Shown: piece by piece, positions 47,036 to 59,040 of the stretch | How the letters are laid out: each line of letters begins with the position of its first letter | Numbering within the stretch: position 1 is the first letter of the stretch | From: Polyporus tsugae | Taxonomy: Eukaryota > Basidiomycota > Agaricomycetes > Polyporales > Polyporaceae | Length of the DNA stretch: 64,000 bases | NCBI GenBank assembly: GCA_024305745.1 | Contig: JAHRBS010000012.1 | Span: 2,299,001-2,363,000 of the forward strand | Direction: 5' to 3' | Notes under the pieces: generated by a model | What the model was told of the DNA's origin: nothing | The model's input: the letters and a program-made list of their open reading frames with translations, nothing else | Databases searched by the model: none | Position numbers and translations under genes: made by a program

Positions 47036-49923
47036 GCACCGAGTATCTATTGACATTCGACCGGCTCGAACATTCGCGAACTAGAGGTTCCATATATGCG
47101 TCCCACGTTCATATCATGTATACCGCAAGACTGTTATCCTGACCACCTCTGACGACCACTACTCATCATGACTTGACCCCGGTTTCCTCATGTTTTGTAC
47201 TTGTTCGTTACTGGCACATTTGATATTTAGTGTCCACTCCCGTACCCCAGATTAATATTGTATGTTTGTATCGCAGTAGCATCACATCGTTGCATAAGCA
47301 TTGGATTAAGCCGTTCACTTGTGCTCTGGTTCCTGGCTGGTTATAGTTATACGCTTGGCTTAGTGTTCACTCAGCCGTATGGTCATTCATGTTCGTAGTA
47401 CGTGTCAAAACATGTATGCATGAATCTGCAGCTCACAGTGGTCAGTATACCCCTCACAGAGGTGGCTCTCCTCGAAAATTTGTCCCATCCAATTACTTAA
47501 TAAGTCAGAAACAGAAGACATATAACTTTTGAAAAAAAAAAAAATAGAAAACGGGCCATATTGAGGGCACAACCACACCCAACCACAAACCATCCCAACC
47601 ATCCCAACCACCCCTACTCAACTCCTGCCACTGCCACTCAGAATAAATCGGACTAAGCTAGCCGCACACTACTGTCAGCCACCTCCATACATTAATTCAA
47701 CGCACATCATCAGGAAAAAACAACTTGCCTATGTAGGCGAGTCTTGAACCATAGCAATGACCGCTGGGCAGTAGTGCCAAACCCGAGCCCGAGCATATTT
47801 CTGGGGGCGACGATATGCTGGTGCAGAGGGTTCTGACCAGTAAGATTTGCGCGCGCCATGTCCGTATCCGTGTCTAGGCGCGGGCAGCGACACAGTGCGG
47901 AGACTAGGCGCAAAAATATCTGCGAGTACTTGACGCGGAGGACCTTGAGGTGTTGAGGCCTCCGAGAGCCGGGACAGGTTCAGTGGCAAAGGCTGCCGTG
48001 CGGTCCCAGAAAACATCACCACTGCGGGGCCCGCGCCCTTGCCGCAATGCTGGGATGACGCTGTCTACAATGTCAACAGGCGTAAGTAAGCAAGGGCCGG
48101 TATCAATTCTGCTAGTATCACGGCCCCGAGCATCCGTCAAACACTCAGTGACTCACCGAATTGGCACCGAGTCCCGACGATTGGCGTCGTGAGAAGTTCA
48201 CGGCGATCCTCTGAGGTTGCCGTTAAGGTTACGGTAGGCCTTAAGTTGGTAGTGTGGAGGGGATCGATCCGCCGGTCGTAGGAACGGGGACGATACACCG
48301 CCGACCGCCCTCCAGAGAATCCGGACAATATCCTCACCTCCCAAAGGTCGTGACCTCTGACATGCTTAAGTACTCAAGTCAGCACGACGACGGACATCGT
48401 ACTATAGACGTACATGGGATACACTTGGCCATGGTCTAGCATCGTGTGCGCAGGAGCGGATTCGGACGGGTTGACGAACTGGGACCGGGTCTTGTCATAT
48501 GATATTATTTGGAAGGGTTCCGAGGACGGACTTACGATGGCTGAGCGCTGAACGTACAGGTATGTAAGCGAGACAACGCAAGAAGTCACTCGTCGACTCA
48601 CTGCGTAGTGCCTCTCGCAAGTCGACCAGGTGTTGGGCATGGGGAAACCGGGGTCGTTCCCTCATGTTATCCGTATGGCTGGCAGGGGCCGCGCTGTAAC
48701 TTGTCGGGATGATGAAACCTTTGGCAGGATCGCTGGACCATGAATCGCTGGCACGCCGCTCCCGCTCTGACAACGCACCGTCAGTGTTTGACGTACGAGG
48801 ACGCACCGGTGGATAGCGAAAGGTCACGATGTCCCTTTGCTGGTGCATTGAAACAGACGGATTCAACGGGATCATGGCGTCCCACTCGACTTCGAATTCT
48901 GTGTGGAACGAAATACGGATCCCAGGACTCAGAAGGAAGGAGCCCTGAAATGATGTTGGGATCTAGGCGTACATGGATGAGTTTGCATTGCGGAAGCAAC
49001 CGTTGCAATTCATGAGTGCCGAGGGTATTTTGAAACATATCCGATGTCGGTGTTTGCGAGTCCGACTTGGTAAGTGGCCCATTGAGTCGCGGTTTGGTGT
49101 TGCGGTTTCCGGGGTCCGGGCCCATGCTAAACGGCGGCCGAGGGCCTCAATATTGTCAATCCCAGCCTAGTCACCTCCATACCACGAGTAATGCATCACC
49201 CATCATCCCTCTCCCAACCATCAAGATTTTCGGAAGGAAGGTACTTGGTACTTATGTACTGGCATGGTGCGGAGTCCGGAAAAGATCGGCTTTCATGCAT
49301 ATGCATGTTTTGCTTGCGATAAGACGGTCAGCAGCGAAGACCAGGTGTGTGCGCATACATACACATACAGCTTAAGATCCCCCCTTGACCCATTTGCTAA
49401 ATCCACGTGTCAGCACCGTTTATATCGTTGGCTGACTCGAGAAATACTTAGATCCGAAGGTCGAGGTTGTGATTCAAGATCTAGAGCGAGACTTCGAGCA
49501 CCTGAGCTCGAGCCTGTCCTTGAAGGAAGTCATGACATGACTGTTCCCAGGTGGTCGTTTACTACGTTACGGCACCTCGCACTTCCATGGCTAGGCGGTC
49601 CATGAGAAGGTGGTGCCGCTGCACCCCCAATCGAATCGGGACCATTTCCTACGTATCACCATACGTTACGCCGCCGTCCGAATGTTATTGTACGTTCTCG
49701 TTAACTTCTTTCAGGCTACATTTGGATCTGATCGAAAAGGCCAGCACTTGCCAGGCGGTGGGCTGGGCCTCGGGCAATTGCTCAACTAAGCGGGTGCTGC
49801 TTCTGGTCTTCCACCGTTAACAACGTTATATCTACCCTCTTCCGTGGGCTCAACCATCCCCGCACACCTCGACCCACTTCGATCCCTCCCACTCACTCGC
49901 AATCCAACCCGACTATTGCGCCA
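47036..49923. other. Gene-poor region of 2.9 kb
   Basis: It starts with the 3' flank of the RING gene, then an A13 run (47532-47544) and a CAACC/CCATCC-rich tract at about 47570-47620. From 47.7 to 49.1 kb several medium frames lie on the minus strand (the longest, 126 codons, ends at 48495), with possible splice sites. None resembles a known protein, and neighbouring frames do not join convincingly. The final 0.8 kb includes the upstream region of the hydrolase gene. Confidence 0.45.
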
Positions 49924-51153
49924 ATGTCTTCCCTCGTTGTCAACGAGAGCGGCACGGAGCTGTCCTTCGTCGATAGCGGTGCTCCCAACAGCGCCACCAA
50001 CTATGTGACCATCTTCGCCATCCACGGGACCGTGTTTACAGGCCGTGAGTCTGCCCCCTGTCCGGTCCTGCGCGTGCACTCCAAGTAACATCCCTCTTGC
50101 TTTCAGCTATCTGGGACAGGGTCATCGCGCTCGCGCCGAAGGCGGGTGTGCGGTTCGTCGCCGTGAACCGCCGCGACTACCCTGGCTCTACGCCTTTCTC
50201 GCCCGAGGAGATCGGCGTCCTGAACTCCGGGACCGATGACCAGAAGGCTGACTTCCTCAAGGCGCGCGGCCTCGAGTTCGCGACCTTCGTCGGTCTCTTC
50301 GCTGAAAATAACAGTCTCCCTCCCATCTCCGCAAATGGCTCCTCTGGAGGCTTCGCCATCCTCGGCTGGTCGCTTGGGTGCTCCTTTGCGCTCGCGACTG
50401 TCGCGGCCGTTGATGTACTCCCCGCGCCTGCGCAGGCGCGGTGGAAGGACGGCATGCGCTCTCTGATCCTTCAGGGTACGTCCTCGACACCTCCCTCCTT
50501 CACCGTCTTATCGCTAATACCAACCCCGGCCTGTCCCGCGTAGAGCCCCCAACTGTCTCGCTCGGTAAGCCGAGACCCCCGGACGCCTGGACGCCACTCG
50601 TCGACCAGAGCATGCCCGTCGAGGCACGGACGCCCTTCTTCTCGCACTGGATTACCTCCTACTTTAAGCACGGCGACGTCACTGCGCGCGACCCGAAGAC
50701 GATCTCGTACGTAGTCCCCACGACGTCGCGCGCGCCGACGATCTACAGCATGTCCGACGCCGAGATCGCGCGCTCCCTCTACGAGCCCTCCACCCTCGGC
50801 TCGGACTTGGCGTTCATGATCTTCTCCGCGCCGCAGATCGCCGCGACGTACCACAAGGCCGTGTTCGACAAGGGCCTGCGCGCGCTCGTGCCCAAGATGA
50901 AGGTCGTCGTCTTCTCGGGCGACGAGACCGCGTCGTTCTCGATCCCGTCCCAGTGGGCCGTCGAGGACGACGACAAGGCCGCTGGCGGCGGCTTCGTCTC
51001 CGTCAAGTGGGTCCCGGGCTTCAACCATCTTGTATGTGCTTCTCGTGCTTCTGCTCCGTTCGATGTCGGCGGCTCACGGCTGGTGCACTGTAGGCGCACG
51101 TCGCGGAGCCGGCTGCTGCCCTGCAGGTCTACATGGATGCATTCAAGCTCTAG
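49924..51153 (+). CDS. Alpha/beta hydrolase
   Basis: A serine hydrolase of unknown substrate. Four exons (49924-50044, 50107-50475, 50544-51031, 51094-51153) join to 345 codons. The fold's parts are visible: the oxyanion loop FAIHGTVFTGPIWDRVIA, the nucleophile elbow LGWSLGCSFALA (G-x-S-x-G), the late strand KMKVVVFSGDETASFSIPSQ supplying the acid, and GFNHLAHVAEP with the probable catalytic His. The motif HG followed by T rather than the usual HG-x-G is a small departure. No signal peptide, so probably cytosolic. The exons are GC-rich relative to flanks. Confidence 0.88.
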
Positions 51154-52085
51154 GCGGGCGTTGGGTGCAGTGTGATGTGTAAAACAGGTGCTATACCACG
51201 AATACTATGCATTTGCATACCTGGCTCATGTACAGGTCTTACGGCAGAAAGAACCAATGTCAATGCCCCATGAAGTGTGCGTGTCCAGAGTCTGTCCTCC
51301 CCGTCACCACAGTTGCAAACAAATGTCAACATAACCAAGGACTCAGGCGCACACCGCATTGAGTCGTGTGTCACTGCCGCCACTAGGACGTCGGTCTCCT
51401 CTTGAACACTTCAGCCCCACTTCTTAAGCACTTACTATAAGTTACTTAAACTCACCTTATGGGAAAGTTCTCGCCATGATGCATATGAACGAAATTCCAC
51501 GCACCAATTCTTCTGATCTCATACCGACGTCTCACGATATCACTAACTTTCCGCGACTCAGGCTGTCTAGCGGGAATGGCCATGACCAGGCAATCCTGCA
51601 TGGCGTTACTTCAAATGCTCGTAGTATGGACGCAACAAGACGGGTACCCTTAAGGTCTCCAAAATCTGGAGCAAGGCGGGGCCTTATTTTCATCTGCCGC
51701 TGGTCTTCAGTCGATGACGATGAAACGCTGTCGCATCAAGGGGAAACATTTCAGGATGCTTTATTGATCCGTCGATACCTTCGACTGTCGAGTATGGGCA
51801 ATATAACAAACCGGTGACAACGGTTCGGTGCGCTGACACGTTGTGGGCGACTAGGAAAGAAAGCCGTGGTGGAGCGCCGGGGTCAGCTTCACGCCTCGAT
51901 CTAACCACCAGCCCTGAAGTCAGCCTCGTGCTTCATAGGTATAAAATACCATCCTTTCTCTATTTCATCCCCTCACCTCCACCTCCACCTCCACTGCCGC
52001 GGCAGACCTCTCGCTTCGCCACGCTGACTGTATGTCTATCCTACTCCGACTCTATCCACTCAGGCTGTACTTGCTAACGTCTAGG
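51154..52085. other. Intergenic, with a TATA-like box
   Basis: About 0.9 kb without a supported gene. TATAAAATA at 51940-51948, followed by pyrimidine-rich sequence and an intron-like stretch (GTATGT near 52029 to GTCTAG near 52084), suggests the promoter and leader of the small gene downstream. Confidence 0.45.
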
Positions 52086-52675
52086 ATGGTCAGCGTCCCC
52101 TCGCCTTCACCGCCGCCGTCGATGGCCTGCTACCCCCCTCTTCTGACAGCTCACTTAGATGCACTCGCCACTCCCACTTACGACTCGGACTCGGACGACC
52201 AGGAACCCATCATCGGACTCGGACGCCACGGTACGTTCGCCATTCGTCCCTCCACCATCCGTAACTGACCCCGTTCTCTTTTGCACTCCGACAAGCTCTC
52301 GTCGACTGGATTCTAGGCTCAGGAAGTGTGATTCATCGTGTGAGATGTTTGTGTGCATCAAGATGTCGGACATGCGTGCGCCCCAAGACCTTGGACCGGC
52401 CGTGTGATGAGTCTGAGCTTACTGAGATCCGTGAGCGCAACTGCAACGACCACCATTCTAAATCTTCGACAGCATGCAAGCCTATGGCCTTGGATGACGA
52501 AGGTGAGTTCTATGCTTGACCTGCCCCGTCTCTTCCGCTCATCACGACGCACTACGCAGATTCAACACCAACTCACTTCATACTTCAACATTCAACGTTC
52601 AACCGTAAAGATGGACACCAAGGGGCTGACCGTTGTTATGAGATGTGGCCGATATGTAGCGTATATAGTCTGTGA
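52086..52675 (+). CDS. Small hypothetical protein (weak prediction)
   Basis: Three exons (52086-52230, 52296-52502, 52560-52675) join to 155 codons beginning MVSVPSPSPPPSMACYPPLL. Support is a TATA-like box 140 bases upstream, a plausible leader intron, and ordinary splice sites (GTACGT...ACAAG, GTGAGT...CGCAG). The product is Cys-rich in the middle (HRVRCLCASRCRTCVRPK), with an acidic SDSDDQE stretch before. I recognise no family, and the gene may be spurious. Confidence 0.35.
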
Positions 52676-53399
52676 TCTTGTTCCGGCACCGGCTCGAGGG
52701 CTTCAAGTTGCGGCAAGCCCTCGTCTCAAACGCCGGCCCCGAGGTACGGTCGACCGTCGCCACACATATGTGTGTGGCGAGGTCGTTCCTGGCGCAGGCC
52801 TCTTCGTGGCCCTCGGGACTAGTACCCACTTCGGTGGGGAAGCTAACGTGCGCCGAAATCATTCAACGCGAGTACTCGGCTCGTATGCGGTCCGCCGTCG
52901 TTACTTGTATCCACTGCGACTGTTGTATGCCGGCGTGGCCAGGATATTCGTTTGAATGTAGCCGTCGGAACAACGATATAATACTGAAAGCGGGTCTGGG
53001 TGCCTTGCCTTTTGTCGCTGTTCGTACCGGTAGCGTTCAAGACACTGGCTTCTTGTGCGTCGAGTCGCATATACACCACGCATATCATCCTATCCCCGCG
53101 TGTCTAGCGGAAGGGCTCTATAGTCATTTCCGTTCAAACACGGTTTTACAGTATGGGTTTGCCCGGCACCGATACGCGCCATCACTTTCACATGTGTTGA
53201 ACGTCGATCATCGCTACCGAACCGAACTTGGGGCTGGATCCTACTCGCTTGGCCTGACGAGTTGTTGAGAGGTCGCATCGGTCGCTGGGCCCTTGCAGCC
53301 TCGTTGCTAGATACCTGGTCTGCGCTTTGCATATGGCATGATGTAGCGGTGAACGTCGCTGCGAATCCCGTCTGGCAGTGGACGAACTGCAACTTAAGG
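52676..53399. other. Intergenic up to repeat copy C
   Basis: A 198-codon plus frame (52672-53268) crosses it, but it has no recognisable domain. Several gtCGACCGTcgCC-like phrases are present. No gene is supported. Confidence 0.4.
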
Positions 53400-54845
53400 C
53401 TCCAGCTTGAGTTTGATTCCACAACTCACCGCCGAGTCGGTGCGGGGTTGCATCTCTTCGCTTCAAATGTTCCCTTCACTGGCACTCGTTTCGATCACCC
53501 TTCGGCATGATGATCTATTATTGTTTTCCTTCATTCCAGAGACACGAAGACAAGAGCCGAACAGAGATTCCACTGGGGATAATAATTGCCTGGTGTGTTC
53601 GCCACAATGTTCGGAATATCCCAGTAAGAAACAAACACGGAGGAATCAGAGACTGGAATCAGTTGAACCCTGGTTCTCATCACCGTTGAAGTGGCACCGA
53701 ACCGATTATAAGGATGATCCGCCGGGCGGTGTTGTCGAACGCACAGACCAGGACGGACTGCCTAGGTGTTCATCGCAATCAATCGCTGAGACGAGCGAAC
53801 AACAGAAATCACGCGCCTTCTCGACCCGAATACGGCTGACCTCTTGTCCGATTTCCAGCCTCACTCCAACATCAACATGCCGACATATGCCGAACATCCC
53901 AGCCTCCAGCATATAAAGCCCGTCACCGTCGCCCGCCCTCTCTCTCCCCAGAACTCCCATGTTCACTTCTCCCTCTCCACCCTCTCCTAGGTGCGCCGGC
54001 GACCCGCATTGGTGTATGCTATGCGGGCCGCTGGTCGTACGCTCTCCCGTGAGGGGCTGAACGTCGGACTGGGATGTTTCTCCCCCGTATGTCCTCGCCG
54101 TCTCTGACGGGGATGGGGCCGCTGGGCACCTCGCATCGACGCGTATGTCGCCTTGCTCTCATCTGCCATCGTTCCTTCAGCTAACCCTCTACCACCAGAC
54201 TGTGTCGGAGGTGTCCACTCACCAACCCTTCTCGGTACGTCCTCTCACATCATTTGCGATGTTTGTTGCTCATCGTCGTGGCGTACAGGTGTCTTCTTCT
54301 TTCTCTCGTCTCTGTGGGGCGTTCGCTACGGCACGTCACACCGCATGGCTGACCCACCACCGCGTACGTGCCCTATTCCCTAGCCCGCCGCCCGAGACCA
54401 AGCCTCACCGCCTCGACTCCAGCACCCACCATGCACAGGTGTCAGCCGCCCCGTCGATGGTAAGCCCATCTGGTGGCTGTCGACGTTCGCGGCGCGTCGC
54501 ACTCCGGCTCCCACCCTCGCCGCGAATCACTTCACTGTGCCGGCGAAGAGGTGGATGAGCCAACGCCCTTCCGGTACAGTCGCCTGTCGGGGACGGGCGA
54601 CTCGGATTGTGCGGGGTGGGCGCGTCGCACTGCAAGGCTGAGCCTCTGACTAGTGAGTGTCCCCGACATTCGGTGTGATTTGGTTGGATGCTTACGCAAA
54701 TAATTGTAGTGTGCACCGGGATCAACACAACGAATCTGGCCATGAAACGTACGTACCAACCTCTGATGTGCTTGTTGATGCCTCTTGCGAGTTGTAGGGG
54801 CCCCACCGCAGTGGGTGGAACACCTAGGTAAGTCTTCGCGTTCTA
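53400..54845 (+). repeat. Dispersed repeat, copy C (diverged, partial)
   Basis: Same orientation as copy A. Homology is loose from about 53400 (TTCGATCACCC region, matching A near 1945), strong from about 53765 to 54720 (matching A about 2340-3295), and fades after GTGCACCGGGATC. A short last match, AGGTAAGTCTTC, lies near 54823. The first half of A (1193-1900) is missing. Minus-strand codons such as GVRLEIGQEVSRIRVEKARD (53766-53966) keep the same frame as in A and B, but other parts carry stops and indels. Confidence 0.75.
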
Positions 54846-55105
54846 GTAATCTGACTGTCCCCGAATCTTAGCATTTTACCTGGAGTGGGGAGTGGGCCAA
54901 GTGTTTTGTCACGTAGGATGTGTTAGTCCCAGTACCTCATGTAGTGGGTAAATGGAAGTAAACAGCAATATATTGGAGTACCATTCCGGACATGTCCTAC
55001 CAGCGTCCATATCAAAGTTCACCCATAGCCTGCGAGAAGCGAACATCAGCGGCTGCATGGATTACTCCGGCTGAGAAGGGATATCCAAACCTAGAGCTGT
55101 CATTG
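54846..55105. other. Spacer between repeat copy C and gene fragments
   Basis: Short AT-richer spacer; nothing recognised. Confidence 0.4.
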
Positions 55106-55345
55106 CTACTCCGACTGGGTTTGGACCGCGTCCGCCATTCCTTCAAAACCGTTCATGAGGTTCGTAAAAATGAGCCACTTGATGAGGCACGCGCCAAATC
55201 CGGCGAAGATCTCCCTCGATTCGTAAAACGTCTTCCCGTCCTCCGTCGTGCTCAACGCTTGCCATCTCTCTGCCTTGACTGTCCACTGAGGTATGAGGCT
55301 CGTCCACGGCATGCGATACGCGACGTCATCGTAGGCGGTGATTGA
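55106..55345 (-). pseudogene. Fragment of an SRPBCC (polyketide-cyclase-like) gene
   Basis: The minus strand reads YDDVAYRMPWTSLIPQWTVK, then ERWQALSTTEDGKTFYESRE and IFAGFGACLIKWLIF. This resembles the C-terminal half of small fungal SRPBCC lipid-binding proteins, which is a pattern call and not certain. No start or N-terminal half is found next to it; the sequence on its 5' side is P450-derived instead. Confidence 0.45.
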
Positions 55346-55347
55346 CT

Positions 55348-55427
55348 CCCGAGACGTTCAAGCCCGAGCGGTTCCTCCCTGGGGGAAACGGTCCCGAGCG
55401 AGACCCGCGGAACCTGATTTAATTTAT
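55348..55427 (+). pseudogene. Inverted piece of cytochrome P450 (meander region)
   Basis: On the plus strand the bases read PETFKPERFLPGGNGPERD followed by PRNLI, the P450 ERR-triad and meander segment. The rest of the same gene, immediately to the right, is on the minus strand and stops at exactly the codon (YPEP) where this piece should begin. A local inversion of about 80 bases explains both edges. Confidence 0.8.
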
Positions 55428-55844
55428 GGCTCCGGGTAGTTCTTCTCATTGTGCAGCATCGCCCTGTTCAAGTCCAAGTGGGAGGGAAAAACGGTGTGGG
55501 TGAGAGGTGAGATCATCGCGACCTCGCTCGGTGACAGCGCACGGAGTCGCAGGTGCAGTCAGTACGCACCAAACGTTGGCCATGATCCACGTCTTCTTTG
55601 GGATACGGTAGCCGAGGTACCCGTCCTCCTTCGAGTTGCTGTGGGTGACAACTTGAAGAGGGATCGCGGGGTTGAACCTGTGCAGCTCTTGGATGACGCA
55701 GTCGAGGTAGGAGAGGGCGATGCGGTCGTACATGTCGGGAAGCCGGTCTATCCCGACGACTGCCTTGATCTCCTCGTATACGCGGGCTTGTACTTCGGGA
55801 TGACGAGTTAGGACCAGCATGGCGGTGAGGATTGCGGTTGTCAT
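55428..55844 (-). pseudogene. Cytochrome P450 fragment 1 (K-helix region)
   Basis: The minus strand gives MTTAILTAMLVLTRHPEVQA, then DRIALSYLDCVIQELHRFNP, whose ELHR is the K-helix ExxR, then YLGYRIPKKTWIMANVW. After an intron (GTGCGT to AACAG) comes AMLHNEKNYPEP, where the frame runs into the inverted piece. The N-terminal half, the I-helix and the heme-binding loop are absent, so it cannot make an enzyme. The family cannot be narrowed beyond multicopy basidiomycete P450s. Confidence 0.85.
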
Positions 55845-57477
55845 CTGGAGAGGATAGGGCGGTCGGTCAGCATCAGTTCTGATCCAAAAAAGCATAATTT
55901 ACGGTGTCCGTTCCCGCTAGTCAGAACAGGTCAGTATGCAATAACGCTGGGAGGACTGTGATGACATGACAGACCGCTGAAGAGGCTACCTGCGGCAGAC
56001 ATGATAATATCTTCCTCCTCAAGGGTCTCTCCAGACGCTTCGAGGGAACTCATTGAAGTTGAACGTTGACCGGTGACCGGTGACCGCCCACATTCGGACG
56101 TGGGAAAACAACAAGCGTCGACTCAGTGCGGCAGCGGGCGCTTGTATGTAACTTTGTTTGCTTTCGTGCTACGTCAGGCCTGAAGCTTCAGCTTCAGCTT
56201 CAGGCCTTCAGGCCTCTACGAAGCACACGAGCCGATTGTCTCTCCTAGAGAGGGTGACGCATCGCCTCCGAAATGCCCGGGTTGAAGTTGCAAGGAATGC
56301 AAGCTCTCCGGATCCTTCAGCGCGCTCGTTCCAGTGGCCACCTCACACAGTGGATGTCCGAATTGCCCGCCGTGAGCTCCTCCAAATCCGCGCTCATAAC
56401 TTAGAGTCAGCCCCTGTAGGACAGTCGTTCTCCTGCTAGAGTGTGGTGGTAGTAAAACCACATACGCGGTCCTGGTTCGGGTCACCTGTCCTTGCATGGA
56501 CCACTGGCAGTGCACGGGGGCAAAATGACGGCGAGCCTACTCCTGTTCAGAAAACTCTCGGTATGTCGCTGCATCCGTGTCCTGAACTTTGCGGATTTGG
56601 CTGATTGATTCACGTCCTTCACTATTATGTGGCCCATCTCTTTCAGTATGCCTCTTGCACCGGCAGACTGGTCTCGCCGCGTGGACCGGGTGTAGAGGCT
56701 TCGATAGGGCCGTACAATCATCTCCTCATCGTTCTCATATCGTACTTATATGCTGTTTTGGCAAAGGTTAGGACCTAAGCGGTCAAATTGCGGCTTTAGT
56801 GCCTGCGGCCTGTCCGGCTGTTTCAGCCCACTGCCGACGTGTCGCCCGGTGGCTAGCCACCTTTGCACTAGATGCCTCGTTTGAAAGCTTCGCGGTGCAT
56901 CCTGTCGTTTGTTTGTCGTCCACTTACCAGCCTAATCCCCACACTGCTGGGACATGAGAGTAATGAGAGAAGCTCACTTCTACTGGCACAGCTATCATAC
57001 GAAGACGTCCGAGGAGGCTCCAGGCCTCAAAGCTACATAATTCTCTTGTTTGTCTCGTTGAGCTGGGACATTCATACTCCTTTCTTGTGCACTCACCACG
57101 ATTGCAGTACACCTGATTAGGTGGTGCCGAAACCCAGTAAGTGTAAGGTGTTTTCGTCCTTTCGGTGCCTCCTAAAATTGACTTGTTCTGTTAGTTCAGA
57201 TCAGCGGGATACCTACCGCCGGCGGGCCCTCTCTTTCGCTCGTATCCTACCTTGGACCACTGAACTTCATTCGACGCGGCAATGGGGCCATTATTACAGG
57301 AAGGGTATGTCGCCCCGCCCCTCATCTCTGTGAAGTCCTCGTCAACTAATGTCCTTGATAACAACAGCATTATGGCAGTGTGTCAACTAGTCCGTCCGCA
57401 CCATCGCAAGCATCTCTACCACAAGCTCATTCTGATGACCGTCAATCCATTGACTACCGTCCATCCCGTACCCCAAG
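55845..57477. other. Region between the two P450 fragments
   Basis: About 1.6 kb. I find no intact gene. It may hold further P450 remains too decayed to read, especially after 57121. It includes the GCTTCA palindromic repeat listed separately. Confidence 0.4.
56176..56207. repeat. GCTTCA tandem within an 11-bp inverted repeat
   Basis: AGGCCTGAAGC (56176-56186) and its reverse complement GCTTCAGGCCT (56197-56207) flank GCTTCA units. The structure can form a stem-loop. Confidence 0.8.
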
Positions 57478-58188
57478 GTCTTCAAGCACGCGATCCTGCG
57501 GCTAGTCGAAAACCCCCAGCACGCAGAAGCCATCCGTGCACAGATTGAGCCTATTATCGAACTTGCCGGCGGGTGGACTAAGGCCTCGCTCGCCAAGATG
57601 ACGAAACTCAGATGCCTTCCTGAGGAGTCCGAGCGGTTCAGCGGCTCAGACCCCTGTACGCCCCCCTCTCTCTCCGAAGTTCCTCCCTACCTCCCGCTGA
57701 CCGTGTTCGCTCGGACAGTCGCGACGTTACGCAAGATGGCCGGCGTGCGCCTGCGAGACGGCACGCTCACGGGCACGAGCCAGTAGTACACAGTGCACCA
57801 TGACGAGCGGCACTATCCCAACCCCGAAACGTTCGATCCTTCCCGCTGGGAGCGCGACGTGGACGATGTCTTCGACGGACGCAAGCAGTTTGTCTCCGCG
57901 TCCCAAGAGTACCTCGGCTGAGGCCACGGAAAATATGCTTGGTACGTGTTTTTCAAGATCCCAACGTCCACGTCTCCCTTCTCGTCTCATTGTTATCTAT
58001 CCATGGAGTACAGCCCTGGAAGGCTCTTCGCCGCGTCCGTACTGAAGATTACGCTAGCCCACATTCTGCTGAACTACGACCAGAAGTCCGAAGACGGTAC
58101 AGAGCCGCCGGCGAACATCTCCTGGGCCAGCTCGATCCCCGCGCCGGACGCGAAGGTTCTGTTCAGGGCCCGCTCGCGGCGCGTTTGA
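57478..58188 (+). pseudogene. Cytochrome P450 fragment 2 (C-terminal half)
   Basis: The plus strand reads VFKHAILRLVENPQHAEAIR, WTKASLAKMTKLRCLPEESE, LPLTVFARTVATLRK, then HHDERHYPNPETFDPSRW, and the heme-binding GHGKYACPGRLFAA across an intron starting near 57941. The end ILLNYDQKSEDG...KVLFRARSRRV is a normal P450 C terminus. Two in-frame stops, TAG at 57784 and TGA at 57919, break it, and no N-terminal half is found. The heme-ligand Cys itself is kept. It differs in sequence from fragment 1, so the two come from different P450 genes. Confidence 0.85.
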
Positions 58189-59040
58189 GAGCTATGGTGG
58201 TATCGATTTTGGACCTGGAATTCGTCAAAGGTTTCGGTATTTTCGTGGTACTTCTAGCTGCCTCTTCTTGTTACTCCTCGGACCTCTGCTATGGTCGGTC
58301 TTGTGAAACGGTATACTGTCTGGAAAGCAAGTTACACCATGTATACCAACTCGGCTTCAAAGCAAATGCGCACAGTCGATGCTATTACATGAAACCTCGG
58401 ACACATCTTCCCGCACAATCTCCCCAGATTGCATCGTATTACCCCCGAGCCCGAAGGTCTCGTGGTATCGACTGGGAAATCCTTCACCTCACGATTAACA
58501 TTACTTCCGATTGCGCCGTCCAGGTGCTCGTCATCGCGATAGGCACTCGCCGTGGCGACTCGTCGACCTCATTGTTCGCACGTGCTTCTTGCATAGCGCG
58601 TTCTCATGTGAGTTCCCGTTTCTCGTGGAAGCGTACAACGCTCACTTTCTCACCACCGGCTGGCAACCCCAAGGGGCCGGAGATAACAGCTCCTCGGACA
58701 CCTGGAAGACACACGAAACGCGCTAGGGAGAAGCGCTGCACCACGCTACACGTCCCACATCCGGCCCCGAAGCGATCATTCGTGCTTTTCTTACGAAAGG
58801 GTTGACGCAGCGTGGACAGTTCTGGTATCGTCGAAGGCTGACACCCTCGCCTGTTTTCTCATCGTCTCGCTGGAGCGCGTAATGCGTCGCCTCGGATGAG
58901 AACGGACCTCGACGGTGCAGCCGATACACCCCTACCCAGTGGACGTGGATGTTTTGGCGGTCGGGGGTTGCGCCGTGTCAAGAGCACCCATATAGATATG
59001 TTATCCATGCATCGTCCTAGCTTGAACTCTCCCCGTCAGG
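58189..59040. other. Intergenic, P450 remnant to DUF6534 gene 2
   Basis: About 0.85 kb, no gene recognised. The last part is the upstream region of the DUF6534 gene. Confidence 0.45.

Noticed and set aside
47725..47775. tRNA-like GGTTCAAGACT stretch on the minus strand
   Set aside because: No matching acceptor stem, D-arm or anticodon arm can be drawn around it.
47729..49125. A possible multi-exon gene on the minus strand
   Set aside because: Medium frames exist but show no known domain and cannot be joined with consistent phase.
52672..53268. 198-codon open frame
   Set aside because: No start context, domain or splice support; composition looks non-coding.
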